From positions 1 through 64,000 of IMG/VR virus record IMGVR_UViG_3300044612_002233: a DNA stretch of 64,000 nt; one strand, 5' to 3'. Source of the DNA: a virus. Shown piece after piece: positions 31,706 through 40,202 of the stretch. Each line of letters starts with the position of its first letter. Position 1 is the first letter of the stretch. Both the position numbers and the translations under genes were made by a program. Under the pieces are notes generated by a model, which was not told the DNA's origin, did not search any database, and worked only from the letters and a program-made list of their open reading frames with translations.

Positions 31706-32050
31706 ATGCCGACTTATTCATATGGTTGCGAAAAATGTAGTGCTGAATTTGAGCTATTCTTTTATATTAAAGACTATCAAAGCAGCCCCAAATGTTCTGG
31801 TTGTGGATCCAAACAGACATACAGATGTTATGTTAAGGATGTAGCAACACAGAATACGTCTGTTAAAAAGTCAGATACAGAATTAAAAACTATTGGAGAT
31901 TTAGCCAATAGGAATAGAGACAAAATGAGTGAAGACGAAAAGATCGCCTTGCATAATAAACATAATTCCTATAAAGAAGAACAGTCAGTTAACGAACTGC
32001 CAAAAGGAATGAAAAGACTAAAGAAACAACCAAAGATTAAGTGGACATGA
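31706..32050 (+). CDS. FmdB-like zinc ribbon protein
   Basis: The 114-residue protein opens with MPTYSYGCEKCSAEFE and continues CSGCGSKQTYRCY, the two CxxC pairs of the FmdB/CxxC_CxxC_SSSS zinc ribbon family. The rest is a charged helical tail. Such small zinc ribbons are seen as putative regulators or subunit scaffolds in phages. It lies between two paralogous genes. Confidence 0.7.
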   Translation: MPTYSYGCEKCSAEFELFFYIKDYQSSPKCSGCGSKQTYRCYVKDVATQNTSVKKSDTELKTIGDLANRNRDKMSEDEKIALHNKHNSYKEEQSVNELPKGMKRLKKQPKIKWT

Positions 32051-32051
32051 T

Positions 32052-32399
32052 ATGAAAGAAATAACACCAGAAGAAAAAGATAGTATTATTAATGCTCTTG
32101 ACAGCATTAGAAAGCAGATGAGTGGTCAAGATTTATCAGACTATATTTCTAAAGATAATACTAAGCTCATAGAGTGTAAGCATGAGATAGTGATTAGTGT
32201 TGTTGCTAGTATTTTTGAAGAAGACGATACTGGTAATCTCATTGGAGCTAAAGAAATATCTAAAAAGAACTATCATATTCCAGTTCCGTCAAATAAAAGA
32301 TATGAAGACTATCTACATGGATTTTTTAACTTTTTAGAAAATTGTATGTCATCATCATTAGAAAAAGCAGAAGAACAAGAGGAAACAAAAAATGGATGA
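32052..32399 (+). CDS. Hypothetical protein (115 residues)
   Basis: The 115-residue protein is a mixed alpha/beta small protein with KDSIINALDSIRKQM at the start, IVISVVASIFEEDD in the centre, and a helical acidic tail. No motif identifies it. It overlaps the downstream paralogue gene by 8 bases. Confidence 0.5.
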   Translation: MKEITPEEKDSIINALDSIRKQMSGQDLSDYISKDNTKLIECKHEIVISVVASIFEEDDTGNLIGAKEISKKNYHIPVPSNKRYEDYLHGFFNFLENCMSSSLEKAEEQEETKNG

Positions 32400-32769
32400 T
32401 TTTATTTTTAGTCCAAAACAAAAAACAGATTCGACAGATACCAACTATTATTGTATGGCTGGATCAGAAAACTATACTGATGGAGATGGATTTCCAAGAT
32501 CAGAAAAAGATGGAAAGAATGTTCTTGCTAAAAGAATATTCAAAACAAATTCTCAACCGCAATATTTTATTAAGATATCCAATAGCAATAAATTATTTAA
32601 TCCTCTTGGAAGTGGACTAGACGAAAAGTCATATAGTATTGTTGATAATGTCTGTAGACCATCAGACAAGTTCAGATCTGTTAATGAAAAAGTCTTTAAT
32701 TTATATCTGAATTTTTTATCCACAAAGAACATATCATGGTTAACTAGAGCAGAAAGAGAGATTATATAA
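32392..32769 (+). CDS. Hypothetical protein, paralogue of 31296 gene
   Basis: The 125-residue protein repeats the pattern of the gene at 31296: DFIFSPK at the start, YYCMAGSENYTDGDGFPR near residues 19-36, LFNPLG near 71-76, VDNVCRP near 87-93 and FLSTKNISWLTRAERE at the end. The two sit about 1.1 kb apart with a zinc ribbon and a hypothetical gene between. A local duplication is the simplest explanation. Confidence 0.55.
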   Translation: MDDFIFSPKQKTDSTDTNYYCMAGSENYTDGDGFPRSEKDGKNVLAKRIFKTNSQPQYFIKISNSNKLFNPLGSGLDEKSYSIVDNVCRPSDKFRSVNEKVFNLYLNFLSTKNISWLTRAEREII

Positions 32770-33089
32770 TGCCCAAGCTAAATAAAACACAAAAATATGC
32801 AATACAATGGCTACACTCAACAGGATTAAGTTCCGACGCTATAGCAAAAGAACTAAACGTAACCACAGAACAGGTTGTTTCATTAATACCAAAAGTAGAA
32901 ATAGCAGCAAGTCCAACAACAGCGACTATTCCTTCGGCAAAAGACTTGATGATAACACATACATCTGGCAAGAAGATTAATTCTATTGCCATAATGACAA
33001 AAGAAGCATCACAGATTGGAGACGAATCTAAAAAGGCTGCTCCACAGATTAATGAAGATAAAAAAGGAATCTTTAGACCAAAGAAATAA
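32769..33089 (+). CDS. Small helix-turn-helix protein (106 residues)
   Basis: Residues 5-37 read TQKYAIQWLHSTGLSSDAIAKELNVTTEQVVSLI (split around GLSSD), a helix-turn-helix of the sigma-region-4/resolvase type. The rest is polar, with no second domain. It may be a small DNA-binding regulator. It shares one base with the stop of the previous gene. Confidence 0.6.
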   Translation: MPKLNKTQKYAIQWLHSTGLSSDAIAKELNVTTEQVVSLIPKVEIAASPTTATIPSAKDLMITHTSGKKINSIAIMTKEASQIGDESKKAAPQINEDKKGIFRPKK

Positions 33090-33090
33090 T

Positions 33091-33513
33091 ATGTATCCAT
33101 CAAGATACTCAAATGGTAAAACCGTCTCTGCTGCTCAATACATAACAGAGTTGATATGTGAGCATAAGGCGACAATGGAAAAATTAGATCTTCATTATAG
33201 ATTTTGGACTAATAAAGAATGGTCAAAGTACTATAGAGATCAGATAGCAACAGCAAATAAACTATTAAAAAAATATAGTGCCAAAGCTATTATCAGAGCA
33301 TTAAATGATAAAAAGGCAGAAAGAATCTATTCTTTGCGAGCACCTCATCTATTGGCTATAATAGACCATCATGAAACTCTGCTAGGATCAGAAAATACGG
33401 AGCTAAAAGAGAATATAGATAGATCAGAGAAAAAAACTTTTAGACATAAAACAAATACAAAACAAGGCATACTTTCTAAGTTAAAGGAATTAGATGATGG
33501 TAACAACTCTTAA
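33091..33513 (+). CDS. Hypothetical helical protein (140 residues)
   Basis: The ATG at 33091, one base after the previous stop, is chosen over a TTG at 33016 inside the upstream gene. The 140-residue protein is helical and basic with SAAQYITELICEHKATMEKL and HYRFWTNKEWSKYYRDQI early, and LLAIIDHHETLLG later. It overlaps the recA-like gene by 20 bases. A DNA-replication accessory role is suggested only by position. Confidence 0.5.
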   Translation: MYPSRYSNGKTVSAAQYITELICEHKATMEKLDLHYRFWTNKEWSKYYRDQIATANKLLKKYSAKAIIRALNDKKAERIYSLRAPHLLAIIDHHETLLGSENTELKENIDRSEKKTFRHKTNTKQGILSKLKELDDGNNS

Positions 33514-34516
33514 AGAAGATGTAATTAAAAACTTTGGTGATGAAATTATACTATCTGGTAATGCCATGGTAGACAAGAAAGTATTAACCATTCCTGTTAG
33601 TCCATCATTAGACATTGCTTTAAATGGTGGCATACCAGAAGGTAGCTTTGTTGTATTAACAGGACAGCCAAAATGTGGCAAAACAACAACATCATTAGCA
33701 TTTTCAGCAACGGCACAAAAAAAAGAATATGCTCATGGCTCATTTAAAGATGGTCGCCAAGTGTACTACCTTAACATTGAGGGTAGATTGAAGAAAAGGG
33801 ATTTAGAAGGAATACCAGGATTAGACCTGAGCAGATTCCATATTATAGGAAGTCAACAAGGCAAGATTTTACACGGTGAAGAATATTTGCAAATTGGTGA
33901 AAGAATTATTAATGAAATACCCGGATGTGTTCTTATTATAGATTCATACTCTGCTCTGTGTACCGAAGCAGAAATCACCAGCGATATGGATAAAATGCAA
34001 AGAGCAGACGGCGCTAAGCTATTAGCAAAATTTTGTCGCAAAGTGGCTAATGTTATTCCTGTTAATCGTAATATTGTTATAGGCATCACTCACTTAATGG
34101 GTAATCCGACAGGTTATGGAGCAGAGTTTAAGGAAAAAAGTGGTCAAGCTATTGCTTATCAGACTGATATTAAGCTCAGAGCCAAGACATTTAAACCGTG
34201 GATCGTTGGAACAGACAATACTCAAATAGGGCAGGAGATCGAATGGCAGGTGGTCTGTTCGGCACTTGGGCCTCCTGGCGCTGTGACAACTAGCTTTGTT
34301 AGATATGGTCAAGGAATTGATAAGTATACAGAATTGATCAATTTAGCATCTGATGTTGGTATTATCAATAAGGGTGGTGCTTGGTATACAATAACCGTGC
34401 TTGACGATAAGCCAAAATTTCAAGGCACAGAAAAAGTTAGAAATTTTCTATTAGAAAATAAAGAAGCATATGATCTGGTTGAAAAGTCTGTTAAAGAGGT
34501 TTTAGGTATTAAATAA
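33494..34516 (+). CDS. uvsX: RecA/UvsX-type recombinase
   Basis: The 340-residue protein has Walker A LTGQPKCGKTTTSLAF near residues 55-70, Walker B VLIIDSYSALC near 141-151, and NIVIGITHLMGNPTGYGAEFKEKSG (split before MGNP) which fits loop L1/L2 of RecA-family proteins. It is closer in style to phage UvsX-type recombinases than to bacterial RecA, lacking the long C-terminal domain. It catalyses strand exchange for recombination-dependent replication and repair. Two ATGs at 33494 and 33497 are possible starts. Confidence 0.88.
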   Translation: MMVTTLKEDVIKNFGDEIILSGNAMVDKKVLTIPVSPSLDIALNGGIPEGSFVVLTGQPKCGKTTTSLAFSATAQKKEYAHGSFKDGRQVYYLNIEGRLKKRDLEGIPGLDLSRFHIIGSQQGKILHGEEYLQIGERIINEIPGCVLIIDSYSALCTEAEITSDMDKMQRADGAKLLAKFCRKVANVIPVNRNIVIGITHLMGNPTGYGAEFKEKSGQAIAYQTDIKLRAKTFKPWIVGTDNTQIGQEIEWQVVCSALGPPGAVTTSFVRYGQGIDKYTELINLASDVGIINKGGAWYTITVLDDKPKFQGTEKVRNFLLENKEAYDLVEKSVKEVLGIK

Positions 34517-34936
34517 ATGATAGTTAAAGATCTGAATGGAAATGCGGCAAACTGGAACTTAACCGGACACATAGCGAAAGGTAGGGTTAAAGAAAAATCC
34601 TCCTTTCATTTGGCTGCTAGGAAGATATTAACAGAGATATTTCCAACACTCCAAATCCTAGAAGAAGTTCCTATACCTTTAAGGAAATCAGAAACTCTAT
34701 ATTTAGACTTTTACCTTCCACTAATAAAAAGAGCAGTAGAAGTTCATGGTGAACAGCATTATAAGTTTATTCCATTCTATCATAGTTCTAAAATGAATTT
34801 CTTAAAAGCGCAAAAGAGAGACAATGAAAAAAGAGAATGGTGTGAAATAAATGGCATAAGTCACATTGTATTACCTCATTTTGAAAACGCAAATAAATGG
34901 AGAACATTAATAATATATGACAACCAGAACAGCTAA
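34517..34936 (+). CDS. Vsr/DUF559-like endonuclease
   Basis: The 139-residue protein has LYLDFYLPLIKRAVEVHGEQHY (split before LIKRA) near residues 56-77, with the Asp, Glu and His arrangement of very-short-patch-repair-type nucleases, and later KAQKRDNEKREWCEINGISHIVLP (split at EWCE). The family cleaves DNA at mismatches or acts as a homing enzyme. It starts directly after the recA-like stop and overlaps the next gene by 20 bases. A repair role within the recombination block and a homing role are both open. Confidence 0.65.
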   Translation: MIVKDLNGNAANWNLTGHIAKGRVKEKSSFHLAARKILTEIFPTLQILEEVPIPLRKSETLYLDFYLPLIKRAVEVHGEQHYKFIPFYHSSKMNFLKAQKRDNEKREWCEINGISHIVLPHFENANKWRTLIIYDNQNS

Positions 34937-35414
34937 AGAAGATTTACAGCATTGGGATAATATTCTAGATGAATACGAGTCATCAATAGCTCTACCCAAG
35001 TATTCTGCTCAATACGGAGTATCAGAGAGTGAGATTAACCAGTATTTAACAATGACACGAGACGAGCTTGAAAAGATCTCGCCAGAAGATTGTGCTCAAA
35101 TATCTTATAGATTAGCCCAATTCTCATTTCATGTTCAAAGAACAATAAATAGAGAAATTGCTAGATGCAATTGGTCAGAAGAATCTATAAAAGAAACAAT
35201 AGCTGATGAGATCAATAATTATAAAGGATATGGTTTTATAGAAAAATCTCTACAAGCAATCAAACATAATGACAAAGCATCAGCATTAAATAGTATAAAG
35301 AAGTATGCTAAGCAAAGAATTGACAGATTATCATATATTGCCAATAGTATAAAAAATCTATCTGATATTATGATGGCTATACAAAGAACAAAGGTGCAAC
35401 ATGGACCCAAGTGA
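34917..35414 (+). CDS. Hypothetical helical protein, possible recombination mediator
   Basis: The 165-residue protein is all-helical, with KYSAQYGVSESEINQYLTM near residues 28-46 and QFSFHVQRTINREIARCNWSEE (split after NREI) near 68-89, and a final long helix. In size and position next to a UvsX-type recombinase it recalls UvsY mediators, but no sequence motif proves it. It overlaps both neighbours. Confidence 0.35.
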   Translation: MTTRTAKEDLQHWDNILDEYESSIALPKYSAQYGVSESEINQYLTMTRDELEKISPEDCAQISYRLAQFSFHVQRTINREIARCNWSEESIKETIADEINNYKGYGFIEKSLQAIKHNDKASALNSIKKYAKQRIDRLSYIANSIKNLSDIMMAIQRTKVQHGPK

Positions 35415-35844
35415 GATTTTAAAAAACCCAGAACAAATCAAGGCACTAATCTCTCTTTTACAGGGGTTGGTTGACCAAGCAACTCCAGAACAAGAGCCAG
35501 AAGAAGAGACCAAAAATAAAAGAGTGGCACCATCCAAATCAGGGTCTACTATAAAAACGAAAGGTGGTCAAAAAGTAGGAAACAACAAATCGATCAAATC
35601 CAAAAAAACACAGCCAACAAATATTAATGCATTTGAAAAAATGGCTGAGTTTAGAATGCACAAGGATGATTGTGCCATAGATAAAAAACTATGCTCAAAT
35701 CAGCCTGTAGCAAGGATGAGGGAATTTGAATTCGTTGATGTTGTTTGTCGTGTTTGTGGCAAAAAGGAAACTATTGCCCCATCCCTACTATTCGATGCTC
35801 CTTCTCGATATAAATGTAATAATTGTTCAACCCAATCTGGCTAA
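35401..35844 (+). CDS. Zinc-finger protein of unknown function
   Basis: The 147-residue protein has a leading helix, then an acidic and basic linker and a C-terminal zinc site with CRVCGKKE and CNNCSTQ, plus two more Cys in DDCAIDKKLC. The segment REFEFVDVVCRVCGKKE resembles short phage zinc proteins next to replication genes. It overlaps the upstream gene by 14 bases and is followed by the helicase gene after 3 bases. A loader or accessory role is possible. Confidence 0.5.
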   Translation: MDPSEILKNPEQIKALISLLQGLVDQATPEQEPEEETKNKRVAPSKSGSTIKTKGGQKVGNNKSIKSKKTQPTNINAFEKMAEFRMHKDDCAIDKKLCSNQPVARMREFEFVDVVCRVCGKKETIAPSLLFDAPSRYKCNNCSTQSG

Positions 35845-35847
35845 AAT

Positions 35848-37317
35848 ATGATTTTGTGTGATCCGTCGGCAGAAAGAGCCATTCTTAGTGGTATCTTAAA
35901 GTATGGTGAGGATGCCTATTTGGATATCGCTGATATCTTGCAGGAATCTTCATTCACCATAGATAGTAATCAAATAATATTCAAATGTCTGAAAAATATT
36001 TGTGAAAACGAACCAAAGACAAAAATTGATTTAGCATCGGTATATTCATCAGCACAAGAACTAGGTTTGTCTGAAGTTCTATCAAAAAAGGATGAGGCCC
36101 AGCATTTAAAGGCTATATTCGATTTTCCAGTTAATTTGGAAAATATTAGAAAATTCGCCTCCAAAATTAAGAAATTAGAAATAGCAAGACTTCTTCATAA
36201 GGAGATGGATCAGGTACAAGAAAGACTTCTTGATGTAACAGGAAGCGAATCTATATCTAATATTATAGGAATAGCAGAAGAATCCATATTTAGCTTTTCC
36301 TCTTCACTATCTAACGAGAGTGATGCTGCCCCAGCATTTATTGCTGGAGATATTGATAACTATATAGAATTTCTACAAACAAACAAGGTAGATCAAATTG
36401 GAATATCCACTGGATTTCCTGTTTATGATCAGGCTATTGGCGGAGGATTAAGAAAAGGCACAGTTAATGTTATTGCTGCCAGACCAAAGGTTGGTAAAAC
36501 ATTACTCTCTGATAATATTGGGTACTATATAGCAAGCAAATTAAAAATTCCAGTTTTGAATATGGATACTGAAATGACAAGAGAAGACCATATTCATAGA
36601 ATTCTTGCTATGTCATCTGAAATTGAGATTAATAAGATTGAGACCGGTAAATTCTCTGATACTCCAAGCACTTTCTCCAAGATACAAGAGGCTATCAAAG
36701 AGTTAAAAGAAAGTCGCTTATATCATAAGAGTATTGCTGGTAAGCCGTTTGAAGAACAACTATCTATAATGCGAAGATGGTTGGTCAAAGAAGTTGGACT
36801 TAATGACGATGGGACAGCAAAGGATTGCGTTATAATATATGACTATCTAAAGCTGATGGATAGTGCGGGAATAAACCAAGACATGAAAGAGTATCAGGTT
36901 CTTGGTTTCATGATGACTGCGCTTCATAACTTTGCTATACAGTATAAGGTTCCAATCTTATCATTCATCCAGTTAAATAGAGACGGAATCACAAAAGAAA
37001 GTACCGACACGGCCAGCGGATCTGACCGTATTATATGGTTGTGTAGCAACTTTACTATTTTCAAAAGAAAGAGCGATGAAGAAATCGCTGAAGATGGACA
37101 AGACGCTGGTAATAGAAAATTAGTACCCTTAATTAGCAGACACGGAGGAGGACTAGATGACAATGATTATATTAATTGTCACATGAAAGGGTGGTGTGCT
37201 AAGATAACAGAGGGTAAAACTAGACTAGAATTAATGAGTGGATCGAATAAACAAAAGGACGGTTTCATAGTCGATGAAAACAATAATGAAGAAGAAAACG
37301 AAATACCATTCGTATGA
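35848..37317 (+). CDS. dnaB: DnaB-type replicative helicase
   Basis: The 489-residue protein has the two-part DnaB layout. Residues 1-110 form the N-terminal domain (EDAYLDIADILQESSF). The RecA-like motor has Walker A VIAARPKVGKTLLSDN near residues 208-223, VLNMDTEMTREDHIHRI near 234-250, Walker B CVIIYDYLKLMD near 327-338 and a DnaB-like PILSFIQLNRDG near 368-379. It unwinds the fork. It is followed by a primase gene that starts inside it, so helicase and primase are separate proteins. Confidence 0.9.
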   Translation: MILCDPSAERAILSGILKYGEDAYLDIADILQESSFTIDSNQIIFKCLKNICENEPKTKIDLASVYSSAQELGLSEVLSKKDEAQHLKAIFDFPVNLENIRKFASKIKKLEIARLLHKEMDQVQERLLDVTGSESISNIIGIAEESIFSFSSSLSNESDAAPAFIAGDIDNYIEFLQTNKVDQIGISTGFPVYDQAIGGGLRKGTVNVIAARPKVGKTLLSDNIGYYIASKLKIPVLNMDTEMTREDHIHRILAMSSEIEINKIETGKFSDTPSTFSKIQEAIKELKESRLYHKSIAGKPFEEQLSIMRRWLVKEVGLNDDGTAKDCVIIYDYLKLMDSAGINQDMKEYQVLGFMMTALHNFAIQYKVPILSFIQLNRDGITKESTDTASGSDRIIWLCSNFTIFKRKSDEEIAEDGQDAGNRKLVPLISRHGGGLDDNDYINCHMKGWCAKITEGKTRLELMSGSNKQKDGFIVDENNNEEENEIPFV

Positions 37318-38443
37318 TCAATATCAGCTAAAGCATTTATCTGATAAAGTATGCGACGATATTGAAAATCTACTATTATCTTTAGGAATAGATTCCTATA
37401 AGATGCTAGATAAAATGGTTACGATGAGTTGTCCCATTCACGGAGGAGACAATGATTCAGCATTTAATCTGTATCATCAAGGAGATACATATCGAGGAAA
37501 CTGGAAATGTCGAACACATCAGTGCGAAAATGTTTTTAAGTCATCAATAATAGGATTTATTAGAGGATGCTTATCTCATCAAGAAGGATGGTCTAAGTCT
37601 GGTGATGATATGGTCTCTTTTAATGATGCCTTACAGTTTGCTATAAGCTTTAGTAAGCATGATCCGTCTGACCATAAACAAACAAGAAAAGCTAAAGAAA
37701 AAAATAACTTTATTAATGCAGTTAAGAATATAACCCCAGACAATCAGAATAAGGCTCAACTGGTTCCTAGGTCTTTAGTCACAAAAGCTCTAAATATACC
37801 ATCCAAGTATTTTATAGACAGGGGTTTTTCTGAGAATATTCTTATAAAATATGATGTTGGCGACTGTATAGGACAAGGAAAGGAAATGAGCAGCAGGGCT
37901 GTGGTTCCTGTTTATGATAACGATATGATAGGAATGGCAGGATGTACTGGGCGAAGTATATTTGATAAGTGCAATGAGTGCTCCTGCTTCCATGATCCTG
38001 AACAAACATGCCCAAAAGACAAAGAACAATGGCTAAGTTCTAAATGGAAACATAATAAAAACTTTAAGACACAGGAATACCTGTATAATTATTGGTTTGC
38101 TAAAGATATTATTTTGAAGACCAAAACTGTTATTATTGTTGAAAGTCCTGGGAATGTTTGGAGATTAGAGGAATCTGGTATACATAATTCTGTAGCTATT
38201 TTCGGATCTTCTCTGAGTCATAAACAAAAAATGCTTTTAGACATATCCGGAGCAATGAATATAGTTACCATAATGGATAATGATGCTGCTGGCCAAGAGG
38301 CTTCCAAACAGATAGAATCAAAGTGTGGTAGAACATATAATATCAAACATATAAAATTATCATCTAATGATGTTGCAGAGATGTCTCCTGACCAAATTAA
38401 ACAAGAAATTTTACCACAAATACAGGATTATCAATTATGCTAA
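37274..38443 (+). CDS. dnaG: DnaG-type DNA primase
   Basis: The 389-residue protein has an N-terminal zinc site, CPIHGGDNDSAFNLY near residues 53-67 with CRTHQC near 78-83, as in CHC2 primases. The Toprim part has TVIIVESPGNVWRLEESG near 282-299 with the conserved Glu, and IVTIMDNDAAGQEASKQ near 334-350 with the acidic D-x-D. A middle Cys cluster (CNECSCFHDPEQTC) is an extra zinc-like insertion. It synthesises primers for lagging-strand replication. It overlaps the helicase by 44 bases; an ATG at 37286 is an alternative. Confidence 0.85.
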   Translation: MKTIMKKKTKYHSYDQYQLKHLSDKVCDDIENLLLSLGIDSYKMLDKMVTMSCPIHGGDNDSAFNLYHQGDTYRGNWKCRTHQCENVFKSSIIGFIRGCLSHQEGWSKSGDDMVSFNDALQFAISFSKHDPSDHKQTRKAKEKNNFINAVKNITPDNQNKAQLVPRSLVTKALNIPSKYFIDRGFSENILIKYDVGDCIGQGKEMSSRAVVPVYDNDMIGMAGCTGRSIFDKCNECSCFHDPEQTCPKDKEQWLSSKWKHNKNFKTQEYLYNYWFAKDIILKTKTVIIVESPGNVWRLEESGIHNSVAIFGSSLSHKQKMLLDISGAMNIVTIMDNDAAGQEASKQIESKCGRTYNIKHIKLSSNDVAEMSPDQIKQEILPQIQDYQLC

Positions 38444-39168
38444 TATTAGGAATTTCTGGAAGGAAGCAGTCCGGAAAAAGCACAATAGGCAATTTTATAC
38501 TATCTCTATATCTTGCTAAGCTAGGATATTGTGAAAAAATTTATATGGATGAAGATGGTCAGTTATTGATTTCTGATATTCTTGGAGACACTAGATACGA
38601 AGGTGTTTTTGATATTAGAAAATTAGTAGACACATATAATGATCCAAGATTTATACAAGCTATTCATAAGCTTAATTCAAAAGTAAAAATATACAATTTT
38701 GCCGACATTTTAAAAACAGACATCTGTATCAATATGCTAGGATTAACATACGATCAGTGCTACGGAACAGATGATAATAAGAATGAAATGACGAACATAG
38801 TATGGAACGATAAGAAGCTATCTGCTAGAGACGTTATGCAGGTAGTGGGTACTGATATTTTTAGAAAATTAGACACTAATGTTTGGGTTAGGTCCACTAT
38901 TAATAAGATCATCAGAGACAAGCCAGACCTTGCTGTTATTACGGATTGTCGATTCCCTAACGAAGTAGATTCTATTAAGCAGAGTGGTGGAAAAGTTATA
39001 AGATTAACTAGAAACCCATTTGAGTCAGATCATCTAAGTGAAACAGTCTTAGATAAAGATAGCTATGATTGGTCTAATTTTGATTATGTAGTAGATAATT
39101 CAGACGTTACGCTTCTTGATCAATTTACTCAGATTAAAAAACTATTAGAGGAGATATTACCATTATAA
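38437..39168 (+). CDS. Deoxynucleoside monophosphate kinase
   Basis: The 243-residue protein opens with the P-loop ISGRKQSGKSTIGNF near residues 5-19 and has NFADILKTDICINMLGL near 87-103, VMQVVGTDIFRKLD near 132-145, VITDCRFPNEVD near 167-178 and IRLTRNP near 187-193. This matches phage dNMP kinases, which phosphorylate dTMP, dGMP and modified dCMP. It complements the reductase and the deaminase in the same block. Its stop lies within the unusual start region of the next gene. Confidence 0.85.
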   Translation: MLILGISGRKQSGKSTIGNFILSLYLAKLGYCEKIYMDEDGQLLISDILGDTRYEGVFDIRKLVDTYNDPRFIQAIHKLNSKVKIYNFADILKTDICINMLGLTYDQCYGTDDNKNEMTNIVWNDKKLSARDVMQVVGTDIFRKLDTNVWVRSTINKIIRDKPDLAVITDCRFPNEVDSIKQSGGKVIRLTRNPFESDHLSETVLDKDSYDWSNFDYVVDNSDVTLLDQFTQIKKLLEEILPL

Positions 39169-40202
39169 TAACATACTTTAGGAGTAGCTCCTATAATACT
39201 CATAGCATGTGCGAACAACAGTACTTTGGTGAGTACGTACTGGGCTGGAGAGGATTGTCTGGCCAAAAAGCAGATAAAGGAACTATTACTCATAAAGTTC
39301 TTGAAATTTTAGCGGTTATGAAAAAAGCCGAGCAAGATGGACAAACTACTATTGATGACGATCTTATCGGATTAGTTGATATTAATAATTATGATTTAAA
39401 TAATTTAATAGAGAAAGTATATACCTATTATACTAATAATGCTCAACACCATAAATGGTCGGCCAAAGATCATAGAGACTGTAAAGACTGGGTTTATAAG
39501 GCTATAGAATTTAATGGCGGGATGTTTGATCCAAGGAAAAGAAATATTCTTTGTCCAGAACAACACTTTGATTTTGAAATTAAAAAACCCTGGGCTAAAT
39601 ACTCTTATGATATTGGCGGCGAAAAACTTGAGGGTAATCTAGCACTAAAGGGTACTATTGACTTAATAACACTGGTTAATGATTCTACAATAGAAGTAAT
39701 AGACTGGAAAACTGGAAAAAGATTAGATTGGGCTACTGGAGAAGAAAAAACCCAAGAAAAACTAGAAAAAGATCCACAGTTAAAGATTTATCACTATGCA
39801 ATAAAACATCTTTATCCTCATATTAAGAATATAATATTTTCAATATATTTTATTAATGATGGTGGACCATTCTCCATTTGTTTTCATGATTCTGATCTAG
39901 CATCAACAGAAGATATGTTAAGACAAAAATTTGAAGCAATTAAAAGCACTAAAAAGCCAAGGTTGCATAAAAGCTGGATGTGCAGTAAGTTGTGTCATTT
40001 TGGCAAAACAACATTTGATGGAACTCATATTCAGCCAATAGAGGAATATAGAGATGGACAAGTATGCAAATCTGGTCAAACCATGACAAAGTGCGAACAG
40101 ATAAAACATGACCTTGATCTTTATGGAATTGACACTACAATTGGGTTGTACAAGAACAAAAATCACTCGTTTGGAAGTTACAAAGCCCCCGGATCAATAT
40201 GA
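39162..40202 (+). CDS. Cas4/RecB-like PD-(D/E)XK nuclease, probable ATT start
   Basis: From an ATT at 39162 the protein is 346 residues; from the first ATG, at 39207, it is 331. The upstream 15 codons encode IITYFRSSSYNTHSM leading into CEQQYFGEYVLGW, the conserved opening of this nuclease family, and AGAGGAG (39147-39153) sits 8 bases before the ATT but 53 before the ATG. Later motifs are KADKGTITHKVLEI, the core LKGTIDLI with its Asp and VIDWKTGK with the D-x-K, and four C-terminal Cys residues that could hold an iron-sulfur cluster. It probably processes DNA ends in recombination. Confidence 0.82.
   Translation: MIITYFRSSSYNTHSMCEQQYFGEYVLGWRGLSGQKADKGTITHKVLEILAVMKKAEQDGQTTIDDDLIGLVDINNYDLNNLIEKVYTYYTNNAQHHKWSAKDHRDCKDWVYKAIEFNGGMFDPRKRNILCPEQHFDFEIKKPWAKYSYDIGGEKLEGNLALKGTIDLITLVNDSTIEVIDWKTGKRLDWATGEEKTQEKLEKDPQLKIYHYAIKHLYPHIKNIIFSIYFINDGGPFSICFHDSDLASTEDMLRQKFEAIKSTKKPRLHKSWMCSKLCHFGKTTFDGTHIQPIEEYRDGQVCKSGQTMTKCEQIKHDLDLYGIDTTIGLYKNKNHSFGSYKAPGSI

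Noticed and set aside
33016-33090. TTG start for the hypothetical gene before recA
   Set aside because: It lies inside the upstream gene. The ATG at 33091 follows the previous stop by one base, as elsewhere in the window.
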